Of a stretch of DNA of 64,000 nt, positions 7,408-15,835 are shown piece by piece. Under the pieces are notes generated by a model. The model was not told where the DNA came from, did no database searches, and saw only the letters and a program-made list of their open reading frames with translations. A program made the translations under genes and the position numbers. Within the stretch, counting starts at the first letter, position 1. Every line of letters starts with the position of its first letter. Source of the DNA: Kitasatospora cineracea (GTDB lineage: Bacteria > Actinomycetota > Actinomycetes > Streptomycetales > Streptomycetaceae); NCBI RefSeq assembly GCF_003751605.1, contig NZ_RJVJ01000001.1, positions 1,674,001 through 1,738,000 on the forward strand. The letters are read 5' to 3'.

Positions 7408-9432
7408 GTGACCGACCGACAGGCCCACCGGGCCGGACACCGACTGCTCGCCGCGGCGCTCTGCGCCGCGGCCGCCCTCGGCCCCACCGCACCGCCCGGC
7501 GCCGCGGCCGCGCCGCCCGCGCCCCGGACCGGCACCCCGCTGGTGGACGAGGACTTCACCGGAACGAGCGCCGACAGCGGCTTCGTCGCCACCGACGGGG
7601 CCTGCCTCACCGGCGCCGCCGAGATCCCCGCCCTCCCGGTCGCCGAACCGCGCCCGCTGACCGGCTGCCCGGCCGGCGCGGTCGGCCCCGTCCCGCCGAA
7701 CTCCGCCGCCCCGCACGGCTACCTGCGGATGACCGACGCGGGCAACGACCGGGCCGCCGCCGTCCTCTACGAGCACCCGCTGCCCGCCAACGAGGGCCTC
7801 CGGGTCACCTTCGAGCAGTGGCAGTACGGCGGCGACACCGGCAAGCCCTCGCCCGCCGACGGCATCGCCTTCTTCCTGGTCGACGGCGCCGCCCGGCTCA
7901 CCCGCCCCGGCGCCTTCGGCGGCAGCCTCGGGTACGCCCAGAAACTGCCCGACGACAACCCGGCCAACCCGTTCCTGCCCGGCGTCGAGGGCGGCTACCT
8001 GGGCGTCGGCCTGGACGTGCTCGGCAACTACTTCGGCGACTGGGAGCACCGCGGCGACGGCTGCGCGACCCGCTCCCCGGCCGGCACCTCCTTCCTGGTG
8101 CCGGCCCCCGGCGCCAACATGGTCACGCTGCGCGGCCCCGGCGAGGGCACCACCGGCTACTGCTTCCTCGGCGCGACCACCGGCAACACCGGCACCACCG
8201 GCCCGTGGCCGTCCACCCTGCCCGGGCAGCTGCACGGCCCCGCCACCGCCGCCGACCTGCCGCCCGGCACCACCCCCGCGCAGGCCGAGACCGCGCTCGA
8301 ACCCAGCAGGCGGACCGTCACCGTCACCGTCACGCCCGGACCGGACCCGCAGATCGAGGTGGACGTCGACTTCGGCGCCGGACCGGTCCGGGTGCTCAGC
8401 CAGGCCGCGCCCCAACCGGTGCCCGCCACCTACAAGTTCGGCTTCGCCTCGTCCACCGGCGCGTTCACCGACGTGCACCTGCTGCGGCACGTCACCGCCC
8501 GCAGCGCGGCGCCGCTGCCCCGGCTCAACCTGGTCAAGCAGATCGACCGGGCCCAGCCGCTGCCCGACCCGGTCACCGCCGGGACGGTCGTCCCCTACCA
8601 GTTCGTGGTCACCAACAGCGGCGAGACCGAGATCCGCGACCTCGCCGTCACCGACCCGCGGGTCGGCCCGGTCGGCTGCCCGGCCACCGTCCTGGCCGTC
8701 GGCGCCACCGTCACCTGCACCGCCTCCTACACCGTCACCGACGCCGACGTGCGCGCCGGGCACATCACCAACCGGGCGATCGCGCGCGGCAGTTCCGGCG
8801 GCGAGCCGATCGAGTCGCCGGAGGCCGAGCAGGTGCTGCCGCTGAACGACGACTACGGGCTGCTGCTGGAGAAGCACGTCGACGACACCCGGGTCTACCG
8901 GCCCGGCCAGCAGGCCACCTACACCTACACCGTCACCAACACCACCGACCGGGAGGTCACCGGCCTCGCGGTGGCCGACGACCGGCTCACCGGCGTGCGC
9001 TGCGCGGCCACCGTGCTCACCCCGCGGAACACCCCCGGCGCGGTCACCACCTGCACGGCCGCGTACACCGTCACCGAGGCCGACGCCGAGGCCGGGACGG
9101 TGCACAACACCGCGACCGCGACCGGCCGCACCACCGAACGGACCGTCACCTCGCCGCCCGACGACGAGGTGATCGCGGTGGAGCCCGAACCGGGCTCCAC
9201 CGAGAGCCCCAGCCCGACCCCGTCGCCCTCCCCGTCGCCCTCGCCCTCCGCGTCCCCGTCGGAGCAGCCGTCGCAATCGCCGTCGCCGTCCCCGTCCGCG
9301 TCGCACCCGGCCGGGCCGCCGCCCGGAACGCTGCCGGGGACGGGCGGGGCGCCGCTGCTGCCGCTGCTGGCCTCCGCCGGGCTGGGCCTCGCGGGGCTGG
9401 TGCTGCTGCGGCTGGCCCGGCGCCGGGGCTGA
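7408..9432 (+). CDS. Sortase-anchored surface protein with lectin-like and DUF11-type repeats
   Basis: A 674-residue secreted protein. Residues 1-35 are a signal peptide (basic start, then LLAAALCAAAALGP, ending near AAAA). Residues about 45-330 resemble a bacterial L-type (legume-like) lectin fold, with WQYGGD, ADGIAFFLVDG and GYLGVGLDVLGNYFGDW. Two DUF11-like beta-sandwich repeats follow (VTNSGETEIRDLAVTD and VTNTTDREVTGLAVAD), then a Ser/Pro-rich stalk of about 60 residues and a cell-wall sorting signal: LPGTG, a hydrophobic stretch and RLARRRG. The GTG at 7408 follows GGAGAGGCGGAG. It is probably displayed on the peptidoglycan by a housekeeping sortase. The carbohydrate ligand is unknown. 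Confidence 0.82.
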   Translation: MTDRQAHRAGHRLLAAALCAAAALGPTAPPGAAAAPPAPRTGTPLVDEDFTGTSADSGFVATDGACLTGAAEIPALPVAEPRPLTGCPAGAVGPVPPNSAAPHGYLRMTDAGNDRAAAVLYEHPLPANEGLRVTFEQWQYGGDTGKPSPADGIAFFLVDGAARLTRPGAFGGSLGYAQKLPDDNPANPFLPGVEGGYLGVGLDVLGNYFGDWEHRGDGCATRSPAGTSFLVPAPGANMVTLRGPGEGTTGYCFLGATTGNTGTTGPWPSTLPGQLHGPATAADLPPGTTPAQAETALEPSRRTVTVTVTPGPDPQIEVDVDFGAGPVRVLSQAAPQPVPATYKFGFASSTGAFTDVHLLRHVTARSAAPLPRLNLVKQIDRAQPLPDPVTAGTVVPYQFVVTNSGETEIRDLAVTDPRVGPVGCPATVLAVGATVTCTASYTVTDADVRAGHITNRAIARGSSGGEPIESPEAEQVLPLNDDYGLLLEKHVDDTRVYRPGQQATYTYTVTNTTDREVTGLAVADDRLTGVRCAATVLTPRNTPGAVTTCTAAYTVTEADAEAGTVHNTATATGRTTERTVTSPPDDEVIAVEPEPGSTESPSPTPSPSPSPSPSASPSEQPSQSPSPSPSASHPAGPPPGTLPGTGGAPLLPLLASAGLGLAGLVLLRLARRRG

Positions 9433-9446
9433 GCCGGGCGGCACGC

Positions 9447-9482
9447 CGAAGGGCCCGACCGGTGAACCGGTCGGGCCCTTCG
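9447..9482. terminator. Strong bidirectional terminator next to attL
   Basis: A perfect 17-bp stem (CGAAGGGCCCGACCGGT and its complement) with a 2-nt loop. It ends one base before the att direct repeat. On the plus strand it terminates the surface-protein gene. In the uninterrupted chromosome it would also have been the terminator of the tRNA-Ser gene read leftwards. Confidence 0.85.
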
Positions 9483-9543
9483 AGTGGCGGTAGCGGTGGG
9501 ATTCGAACCCACGGTGGAGTTGCCCCCACACACGCTTTCGAGG
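9483..9543. other. attL: 3' part of tRNA-Ser left by integration
   Basis: These 61 bp are identical to 29885-29945 and then diverge at both edges. They contain the 3' half of the tRNA-Ser gene on the minus strand, from the anticodon loop to the encoded CCA. No 5' half is present here, so this copy is not a functional tRNA. It marks the left boundary of the integrated element. Confidence 0.95.
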
Positions 9544-9639
9544 TCTGTGATCCGCTGTTCGCGGCGGGCTGCGGGGGTTCCCTTCCCAGGCCAGGGAAGT
9601 TGCCTTGAGTGCTGGCGGACCCACCTGAACGCTCATGAA

Positions 9640-9660
9640 TGAGACCAGAACTGAGACCAC
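9640..9660 (+). promoter_or_regulatory. Left-arm paired repeats, candidate integrase/excisionase sites
   Basis: TGAGACCA, 4 bases (GAAC), then TGAGACCAC, 97 bp inside the left att repeat. The same pair, with the same 4-base spacing and orientation, occurs at 29811-29831 beside the right att repeat. Tyrosine integrases of this type need arm-type sites on both sides of the core, which these fit. Confidence 0.7.
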
Positions 9661-9744
9661 TTGATCGGGCCGGGTGGACTGACGCTTTGATCCGTAGCTC
9701 CTGCCCTATGGGTCGCCTACGGACACGTCGGTCCGGGCACCTAA

Positions 9745-11148
9745 TACTGCAACGGTGCTTATCGTGTCGGTTGTTGGGTTCGTTCGTTGGGCTGTTCATG
9801 GGTGGGGACATATCCGAGGTCGATGCTCGTCGCTGGTCGGATGGGCTGGCCGGGTTGCATGAGCGGTTTGCTCATCGGTTCGCGCGGAGCGAGTCGCGCG
9901 AGTCGGCAATGGCCTACATGCGTGGCCTGCTGGCGTCGTTGGAGCGCAAGAACGGCTGGACGGTGGCGGAGGAGGCAGGTCACGGCGGGCCGGACCGGAT
10001 CCAGCGGCTGCTGAACCGGATCGACTGGGACGCCGACGGGGTGCTCGACGACGTGCGCGGGTACGTGGTCGAGCACCTGGCGGACCCGGGCGGCGTGCTG
10101 ATCGTGGACGACACCGGGTTCCTGAAGAAGGGCGTGCGGTCGGCCGGCGTCCAGCGGCAGTACTCCGGCACCGCCGGCCGGACTGAGACCTGCCAGGTCG
10201 GAGTGTTCCTCGCCTACTCGGGCAAGTTGGGCCGGACGTTGATCGACCGGGCGCTCTACCTGCCGAAGTCCTGGACGGACGACCGCGAGCGCTGCCGGGC
10301 GGCCGGGATCGGTGACGAGGTCGAGTTCGCGACCAAGGTCCAGCTCGCGCGGGCGATGGTCCGCCGTGCGATCGACGACCGGATCCCGTTCCGCTGGGTG
10401 ACCGCGGATGCCGGCTACGGCTGCAGCAAGGGCTGGCGGACCGAGTTGGAGCAGGCCGACGTCTTCCACGTCGTGGCCACCACCCGGCACGACACCGTCG
10501 TCACCCGGCGGGCCCTGGACCACCGGCTGCACGACCTGATGGCCGATCTGCCCCGGCAGAAGTGGAAGCGCCGATCCTGCGGCGACGGCGCCCACGGCCT
10601 GCGGATCTACGACTGGGCGCGTGTGGAGGTCCGGCCCTGGCACCGCCCCGACCGCAGGCACTGGGTCCTGGCCCGCCGCAGCATCACCGACCCGGCGAAG
10701 ATCGCCTACTACATCGCCTACGCGCCCGCCGAGGCCACACTGAACGAGCTGATCGCCGTCGCGGGTGCCCGCTGGGCGATCGAGGAGTGCTTCCAGACCG
10801 CGAAGGGCCAGTGCGGCCTGGACGACTACCAGGTCCGCCGCCACCCGGGCTGGTACCGGCACATCACCCTGGCCATGGCCGCCCACGCCTACCTGACCGT
10901 CCTGCGGGCCCAGCAGCTCGAAAAGGGGCCGGACCAGATCGAACGCCAGACCTGATACCCCTCACCCTCCCCGAGATCCGCCGACTGATCACCGGCCTCA
11001 CCCGGCCTGCCCGCCGCAGCATCGACCACGTCCTGCACTGGTCCCGCTGGCGCCGCCGACGCCAACACCAGGCCCGGACCAGCCACTACAAGAGACGAGG
11101 CCACAGCCCAAGAGCTGAAACCTCGTCACCCTAAGCACCGTTGCAGTA
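9745..11148 (+). mobile_element. IS701-family insertion sequence (copy 2)
   Basis: 1404 bp with terminal inverted repeats TACTGCAACGGTGCTTA and its complement, flanked by the 4-bp duplication CTAA at 9741-9744 and 11149-11152. It is a different member from copy 1 (different ends and a divergent protein). It lies between the left arm sites and the cargo genes. Confidence 0.92.
9798..10955 (+). CDS. IS701-family transposase
   Basis: A 385-residue DDE transposase with LIVDDTGFLKKG, VTADAGYGCSKG and RWAIEECFQTAKGQCG. The ATG at 9798 is the first good start inside the element. The frame stops at 10955, but the family C-terminus (PEIRRLI, HVLHWSRWRRRRQ, HYKRRGH) continues in the -1 frame to 11134, ending inside the terminal repeat. 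The frames meet at A AAG GGG (zero-frame codons AAG GGG near 10920), a canonical -1 slippery heptamer. The same arrangement is seen in IS701 copy 1. Either both are recoded or both lost a base. Confidence 0.87.
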   Translation: MGGDISEVDARRWSDGLAGLHERFAHRFARSESRESAMAYMRGLLASLERKNGWTVAEEAGHGGPDRIQRLLNRIDWDADGVLDDVRGYVVEHLADPGGVLIVDDTGFLKKGVRSAGVQRQYSGTAGRTETCQVGVFLAYSGKLGRTLIDRALYLPKSWTDDRERCRAAGIGDEVEFATKVQLARAMVRRAIDDRIPFRWVTADAGYGCSKGWRTELEQADVFHVVATTRHDTVVTRRALDHRLHDLMADLPRQKWKRRSCGDGAHGLRIYDWARVEVRPWHRPDRRHWVLARRSITDPAKIAYYIAYAPAEATLNELIAVAGARWAIEECFQTAKGQCGLDDYQVRRHPGWYRHITLAMAAHAYLTVLRAQQLEKGPDQIERQT

Positions 11149-11152
11149 CTAA

Positions 11153-11437
11153 GCCCACCTCGGCTTCCAGGGGGCCGTAGCGCTTGAGAGCTACCGGCTC
11201 TGTGAGGCCGAGCCCGTGTGCAGCTCTTCGCCGATCTCGGACCTCGGCGCTGGTCCTCGGTCCAGGTCCGCCACACCCACACGAGTAGAACGTCAGTCCG
11301 GCGCGCAGTGTCGCCTCCAAGGCCCGCCACGCAGACTTGTCCGTCAGACGCGGGATCGTAACGTCTTACCCGGCATCGATCATCGGGGGTAGACGTACCG
11401 GCTCGATTCTCCGGCCCTCGCCGAGTGCTGGCCAATC
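11153..11437 (-). other. Relic sequence between two IS elements
   Basis: 285 bp between IS701 copy 2 and the IS5 element. On the minus strand an open frame runs leftwards from a TAA near 11364 and contains FYSCGCGG, a possible metal-binding fragment. If the IS701 and one copy of CTAA are removed, that frame continues only seven codons before a stop. No ribosome site or recognisable family is seen, so it is best treated as a gene remnant. Confidence 0.35.
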
Positions 11438-11440
11438 TAA

Positions 11441-12286
11441 GAGGTCATCTCATTTGGATAGTCGGCGGTGGCAGATGAGTGCTGCGGCGATGCTGGCGAA
11501 GTCGGCGAAGTGTTCGCCCTTGCGTTCGTACCGGCGGTGGAGCCGACGGAAGCCGCCGAGCCATGCCATGGTCCGCTCGATGACCCATCTGTGCCGGCCG
11601 AGCCGGGTGGAGGAGTCGACGCCTCGGCGGGCAATGCGGGCCGGGATCTGCCGTCCCCGCAGGTAGGAGCGGATGAACCGATGGTCGTAGGCCTTGTCGC
11701 CGTGCAGCTTCCCGGGCCTGCGTCGCCTCGGGCCGCGCCGCGAGCGGATGGGCGGGATGGCGTCGGTCAGCGGGATCAGGGCCTGGCTGTCGTGGACGTT
11801 GGCACCGGATATCGCGAGCGACAGGGGTAAACCGGTACGTTCGGTGAGCAGGTGGATCTTCGACCCGCACTTGCCCCGATCAACAGGATTCGGACCCGTC
11901 AGCTCCCCCTTTTCAGAGCTCGCATGTTCACCGAGTCGACCGCGCACCTCGACCAGTCCAGCTCGCCCCGCGAGCCCAACTCGTCCAGGACGACGCGGTG
12001 GAGCTTCGCCCATACCCGAGCCTTGCTCCACTCGGTGAAGCGGCGATGAGCGGTTGGCCCGGACGGGCCGAAGCAAGGCGGCAGTTGGGCCCAGGTGCAG
12101 CCGGAGGTCGCGACGAACACGATCGCCGCCAGAACCTCCCGGTCCCCATGGCGACGCCGACCACCACCCTGCGGACGCGTCGGCGCCTCCGGGGCCACCA
12201 ACTGGAACAGTTCCCACAACTCGTCCGGCACCAGACGCTCCACGATCAGCACGCCCGGAGTCTACTCATCCAAATGAGATGACTTC
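11441..12286 (-). mobile_element. IS5-family (IS427-like group) insertion sequence
   Basis: 846 bp with terminal inverted repeats GAGGTCATCTCATTTGGAT (left) and one mismatch to it at the right end, flanked by a 3-bp duplication TAA (11438-11440 and 12287-12289). Length, ends, TNA-type target and the two overlapping reading frames fit the IS427 group. It landed on the stop codon of the defence partner gene; the terminal base of the IS recreates TAG, so that protein is not changed. Confidence 0.9.
11450..12252 (-). CDS. IS5-family transposase, two frames
   Basis: The first frame (12252 to 11899, 117 residues) is the helix-turn-helix half, with VPDELWELFQLV and WAQLPPCFGPSGPTAHRRF. It ends in RALKRGS. 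The second, in the -1 frame down to 11450, is the catalytic half: GPNPVDRGKCGSKIHLL, SGANVHDSQ, then GDKAYDH and RRWVIERTMAW-like DDE motifs. The frames meet at an A4G5 run, the usual site of frameshifting in this group, so this is the normal organisation and not damage. A single fused protein of about 267 residues is the expected transposase. Confidence 0.88.
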
Positions 12287-12816
12287 TAAGCGGGAGGGCC
12301 TGGAACTGCGGCTAGAAGGCTAGGGACACCGCAAGCGCTAGCCAGAAGATCTGCGTACGCGGCGAGAACATGGCGCGTGTTGTTCAAGCTGGTGCGTAGT
12401 TCTTCCACCCGCGGCCAGGCGAGTTCATGGTCATGGCGAGATCGATCCGTTGGCCGTTGGGTTTCCCAATCCTCCAAGACGGGATGCCAGTAGGCCAGTA
12501 GCGGCCGGATTCCGAAGTTCAACATTGCCACAGAGAGGTAGCCGAAGTTGTACTGGCCATCCTTCTTTGGCTCGGCCACCTCTGGCCCATGACGCCTCAG
12601 CACCTCACGCGTGGTGGCGAACAAGGAGTAGAGGCTGCCCAGAGCCTCCCGAAGCAAGCCATCCTGGGGATTCAGAGGCACGACAGCAATGCGGGTCACG
12701 AGTTCAACATACAGCTCCCATGCAGCCTTCCTCTCGGCATCATTTGGCTCCCAAGTGCCCGAAATTTCTAGAACATACAGTTTCAGCTTTACATCGACAC
12801 TCTTGGGGGCCCGCAT
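12286..12816 (-). CDS. Small helical partner of the TIR-NTPase protein
   Basis: 176 residues, mostly helical by appearance, without a domain I can name. It starts MRAPKSVDVKLKLYVLEISG and contains WEPNDAERKAAWELYVELVT and a Trp-Tyr-rich centre (LLAYWHPVLEDWE). The ATG at 12816 is chosen because AGGAG lies 8 nt before it, and because a second, broken copy of the gene at 15836-16105 starts at the same residue. It follows the TIR-NTPase gene in the same direction after 67 bp, so the two are probably cotranscribed. The recurrence of the same gene beside a second TIR protein suggests a functional link to TIR defence proteins. Activity unknown. Confidence 0.75.
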   Translation of the reverse strand: MRAPKSVDVKLKLYVLEISGTWEPNDAERKAAWELYVELVTRIAVVPLNPQDGLLREALGSLYSLFATTREVLRRHGPEVAEPKKDGQYNFGYLSVAMLNFGIRPLLAYWHPVLEDWETQRPTDRSRHDHELAWPRVEELRTSLNNTRHVLAAYADLLASACGVPSLLAAVPGPPA

Positions 12817-12883
12817 GAGTCGGTCTCCTATCTGAGAAAAGGATGGCAAGAGTCGAGTGGATGAAATTGCCAGTACCAGAACG

Positions 12884-15424
12884 TCAGTATTCTATATCAT
12901 CGTATTGATTAAAGCGTTTAGAAGGCTTGGCAAGAATGCTCTCGTCGATTATCCTGAGGCGCCCCAGGAGCTCATCCCTGACCGTATCAGTTACAGCCCG
13001 ATTATCAATAATTCCACGAATGGAATCGCGCTCCAGTGTCAGATGCACCGGCAATTCCCTGTTGATAATCCTAGCAATGTACGCTTGCGCATCTTCAAAA
13101 CGGCCCTCTGTAATAGCCAGGCGTGCCCGTAGGCCGTTTCTCACGTCAGGCTTCTGAAGTTTGTAACCCTTTTCGAGTCTGTCCAGGACTTCAGCAGCCT
13201 CGCCGCTGCGATGGGTCTTAATTGCGCAGCGTGTAAAGTTGGCTAGGATCTCAAATGAAGGGTGGTCGGACGCATCTCGCGCCGTCTTGGCCATTTGATA
13301 TGCCTGCTCCACATCCCCAAAAGCGTACTCGACTCGCGAAGCGCGATGGTTCCAGAACACCGGATCCTCGATCTCGCGCAGCAAACCTAGCAATTCGCGG
13401 GCCTGCTCCTCATCGCGCCGCATGCACGCGATTCTGATGCGGAGGTCGATGATGAACTTGTTATCGGGCTGGCGCTGCTGTGCTACAGCAATATGACGTT
13501 CTGCGCGCTCGAGATCTCCAAGCTGGACGTAGCAGTCAGCCATGTCACGATGTACGGACACCCCTCCCCTGCCGTGACCAATTGCTTTCTCATACTGTTC
13601 GACGGCCCGCCGATGATTCCCTCGGTGCCTCTCGAGAAAACCATTTAGATAGAAGGCATCCTTGAGTTGTCCCTCCCGCATAAGATAGCCAATTTGAAAA
13701 TCGGCTGAATCGTAATCACCGAGCTTAACCATTGCCTGCGTCAGCAAGAATCGTGCCTCATGAAGGTTTGGGTATGCGTCGACGACCGTCTGAGCGGCGC
13801 TTCGGGCGCTTTCGTAGTCACGATTTTGGTGATAAAAGCGCTTGGCAAGGTGCACGTAGTCGGCGGTAAACGAATATGCCCTGGATGACTTCTCTCTGCC
13901 AGCCAGTCGTAGCGCCCGAAAGAGAACGCGTTGCAAAGCCAAGTAATCGCTGTTGTCTACGGATGAATCCAGGAAATCATCGAGATAGCTTGCAACCGCC
14001 GCGTACTCCGTGGCTGAGCACGCTTGATACTCACGCTGAACGGCAGTCGCAACCGGACCTGAGATTTCGTACCAGCCAGCATCTGTAGGCACGATTAGAG
14101 AGACGTCGATGAGATGCATCAACGCTTGGCCAATCTCCTCGTCACTCGTCTCAGTGACGGACTGGAGAAGCGGCAGCGGAAGCGGACTATTGGCGCAAAT
14201 GATCCGCAGGATCTTCCGTTCCAAATCACTTATCGCACTGGCGCGCAGGTACCGGACAAATGGGCGTGCTCCGAATTCAACCAGTAAGGGTGTCTGGCTG
14301 ACTGCCACGTCCGCTCCATACGAGCGAACGAGCTCAAGTGCGTACATAACTGAAGGCGGATATCCGCGTACGGCGCTCGCAATACTACGGGCCGTCTCCG
14401 TCGCGATCTTGAGATTCCAGCTACGCGCAATAATCGCAATCAGCTGGTTTACGTCGACATCCAGCAATTGCCGCACATCGACAATTGGCAATGTTAGATC
14501 ATGCGCCAGCAAAAATTCCCGAGCTGGACGGCGGTTAGTCATTATCGAAATGGTTACCGTCGGATAGTCCTTCAGGGCGCCAAGGATTGAGAGGACTGCC
14601 TCTGAGATCCTTCCGTCACTCTCAAGGATCCCGCCCTCGTCGTATAGAACTGGCATCTCGCGATAATCGCCAGCAAGTTTGGCAAGTCCGGAAAGCACTT
14701 CGCCGAGCGCTTGGCTGTTATCGTACTCCTCGATTCGTAGCGTACTCGCCATCGATGCGCTAGGAGTGCTTGGCGAGTCGACTTGGGTCGCAACCTTAGC
14801 GGCAATTGTCTGGATCGAGTCACCCGGCTCGACAGCGATTGGAACAATCCGTTCGAAGTTCAGTGAACTTCTTGCGATATTAGCCAGCACTGTCTTGCGG
14901 CCAATTCCAAGCAGGCCGGTGATGCAAACAGCTTGAGGGAGGGTCATGGAATCGAATGGAACAAATGCCCGCTGAAGCTCGGCGATTTCCCGAGCTCTGC
15001 CTACGAAAAATGAGTGTTGGCTTTCCCGGACCAGATCATCGACGAGGCTGCTGATCTTGCGGGCAACCGGCATTGATGCCCGAGAGGTTATGGACTTGGC
15101 GCGCCGAAGCCATTCCGGAACCTGATCGATTGTGATGCTTTGATCCATCAATACAACAAGAGTTTTCTTGATTCGACCAACAGCGGCGTTGAATCTTGCT
15201 TCATTGACCTCGTGGTTGACCCACTCCGATTCGAGTGAGCTCCTTGTCAAGAAGAGAACGAACAGGCCAGATTCTCGAATTGCGGCATCGATGGACGCTA
15301 GAATGTCTTCGCCTGAAGCGAAGCTCATTCTGTCAATATGCACAAATGGGCGGCCGACTTTCGAGGCAACTTCACTGACGAAGTCGGCATCTTTCGTGGA
15401 GTATGAAAAGAATGCCTTGATCAT
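12884..15424 (-). CDS. TIR-NTPase (STAND-like)-TPR protein, probable NLR-like defence protein
   Basis: 846 residues. Residues 1-130 are a TIR domain starting MIKAFFSYSTKDADF; Glu72 in SEWVNHEV sits where TIR NADases have the catalytic glutamate. Residues about 139-400 are an NTPase of the STAND/NACHT kind, with a modified P-loop GLLGIGRKT (170-178, Arg before Lys) and a Walker-B-like PVLYDEGG (258-265). A winged-helix-like part lies around 400-465, and residues about 525-840 are TPR-like repeats that could sense a ligand. By analogy to bacterial and plant NLRs, sensing would assemble the protein and make TIR destroy NAD or make a signal nucleotide. The ATG at 15424 places the start at the TIR edge, after a GAGGTGAG site. 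GC is clearly lower than in the host genes, a sign of transfer. Confidence 0.82.
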   Translation of the reverse strand: MIKAFFSYSTKDADFVSEVASKVGRPFVHIDRMSFASGEDILASIDAAIRESGLFVLFLTRSSLESEWVNHEVNEARFNAAVGRIKKTLVVLMDQSITIDQVPEWLRRAKSITSRASMPVARKISSLVDDLVRESQHSFFVGRAREIAELQRAFVPFDSMTLPQAVCITGLLGIGRKTVLANIARSSLNFERIVPIAVEPGDSIQTIAAKVATQVDSPSTPSASMASTLRIEEYDNSQALGEVLSGLAKLAGDYREMPVLYDEGGILESDGRISEAVLSILGALKDYPTVTISIMTNRRPAREFLLAHDLTLPIVDVRQLLDVDVNQLIAIIARSWNLKIATETARSIASAVRGYPPSVMYALELVRSYGADVAVSQTPLLVEFGARPFVRYLRASAISDLERKILRIICANSPLPLPLLQSVTETSDEEIGQALMHLIDVSLIVPTDAGWYEISGPVATAVQREYQACSATEYAAVASYLDDFLDSSVDNSDYLALQRVLFRALRLAGREKSSRAYSFTADYVHLAKRFYHQNRDYESARSAAQTVVDAYPNLHEARFLLTQAMVKLGDYDSADFQIGYLMREGQLKDAFYLNGFLERHRGNHRRAVEQYEKAIGHGRGGVSVHRDMADCYVQLGDLERAERHIAVAQQRQPDNKFIIDLRIRIACMRRDEEQARELLGLLREIEDPVFWNHRASRVEYAFGDVEQAYQMAKTARDASDHPSFEILANFTRCAIKTHRSGEAAEVLDRLEKGYKLQKPDVRNGLRARLAITEGRFEDAQAYIARIINRELPVHLTLERDSIRGIIDNRAVTDTVRDELLGRLRIIDESILAKPSKRFNQYDDIEY

Positions 15425-15606
15425 GTGCCGCTCACCTCGTCCATGTCCGTTCATACTCGAGCCGGAGCAAGCCCAGCCGAGTTGCATCGATCCTTCAGCG
15501 GCTGCGCTCTTCTGGTGCAAGGCTACTGAGGGTGGCGGCTGCCCACACGTTACTTCGCGCCTCACATGACAGTTGTCGTTGCGGCCAGTGTGATCACCTG
15601 CCCGCC

Positions 15607-15792
15607 GGTCGATGGGCCATCGCGCTGGCGCTCGGTCTGCGGCAGGGCGAGGCGCTCGGACTCCAGCGGCGTGACGTCGACCTGGAGGCGGGCACCCTGC
15701 GGGTCCGGCAGGCCCGGCAGCGCCCGAGGTACGGTCACGGCTGCTCGGAGTCATGCGGGCGGAAGCACGCCGGCCGGTGCCAAACTGAGACC
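15607..15792 (+). pseudogene. Fossil of an AICE tyrosine integrase
   Basis: An internal fragment of about 60 codons, GRWAIALALGLRQGEALGLQ and onward through HGCSESCGRKHAGRC, that matches residues about 198-258 of the intact integrase at 28064. It covers the first catalytic arginine and the Cys/His insertion. Both ends are missing, and there is no start. Directly after the fragment comes AACTGAGACC, similar to the arm-site repeats at the element ends, which suggests a deletion that joined the integrase to its old attachment region. It lies between the two TIR modules. Confidence 0.85.
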
Positions 15793-15835
15793 GCTATCCG
15801 AGCTGTCGGGGTGGAGGGCCAGGCTGCGATTCGTC

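Noticed and set aside
9483..9570. A second tRNA-Ser gene at the left element end
   Set aside because: Only the 3' half matches; sequence after 9543 cannot form the D arm or the acceptor 5' strand.
7321..9660. A 779-codon minus-strand frame over the surface protein gene
   Set aside because: Gly/Arg/Val-rich shadow with no domain; the plus-strand gene has signal peptide, repeats and sorting signal.
11450..12252. IS5 transposase as a pseudogene
   Set aside because: Two overlapping frames joined at an A/G run are the normal gene form in this IS group, and ends and target duplication are intact.
12286..12300. Truncation of the partner protein by the IS5 element
   Set aside because: Rebuilding the empty site gives the same TAG stop at the same codon.
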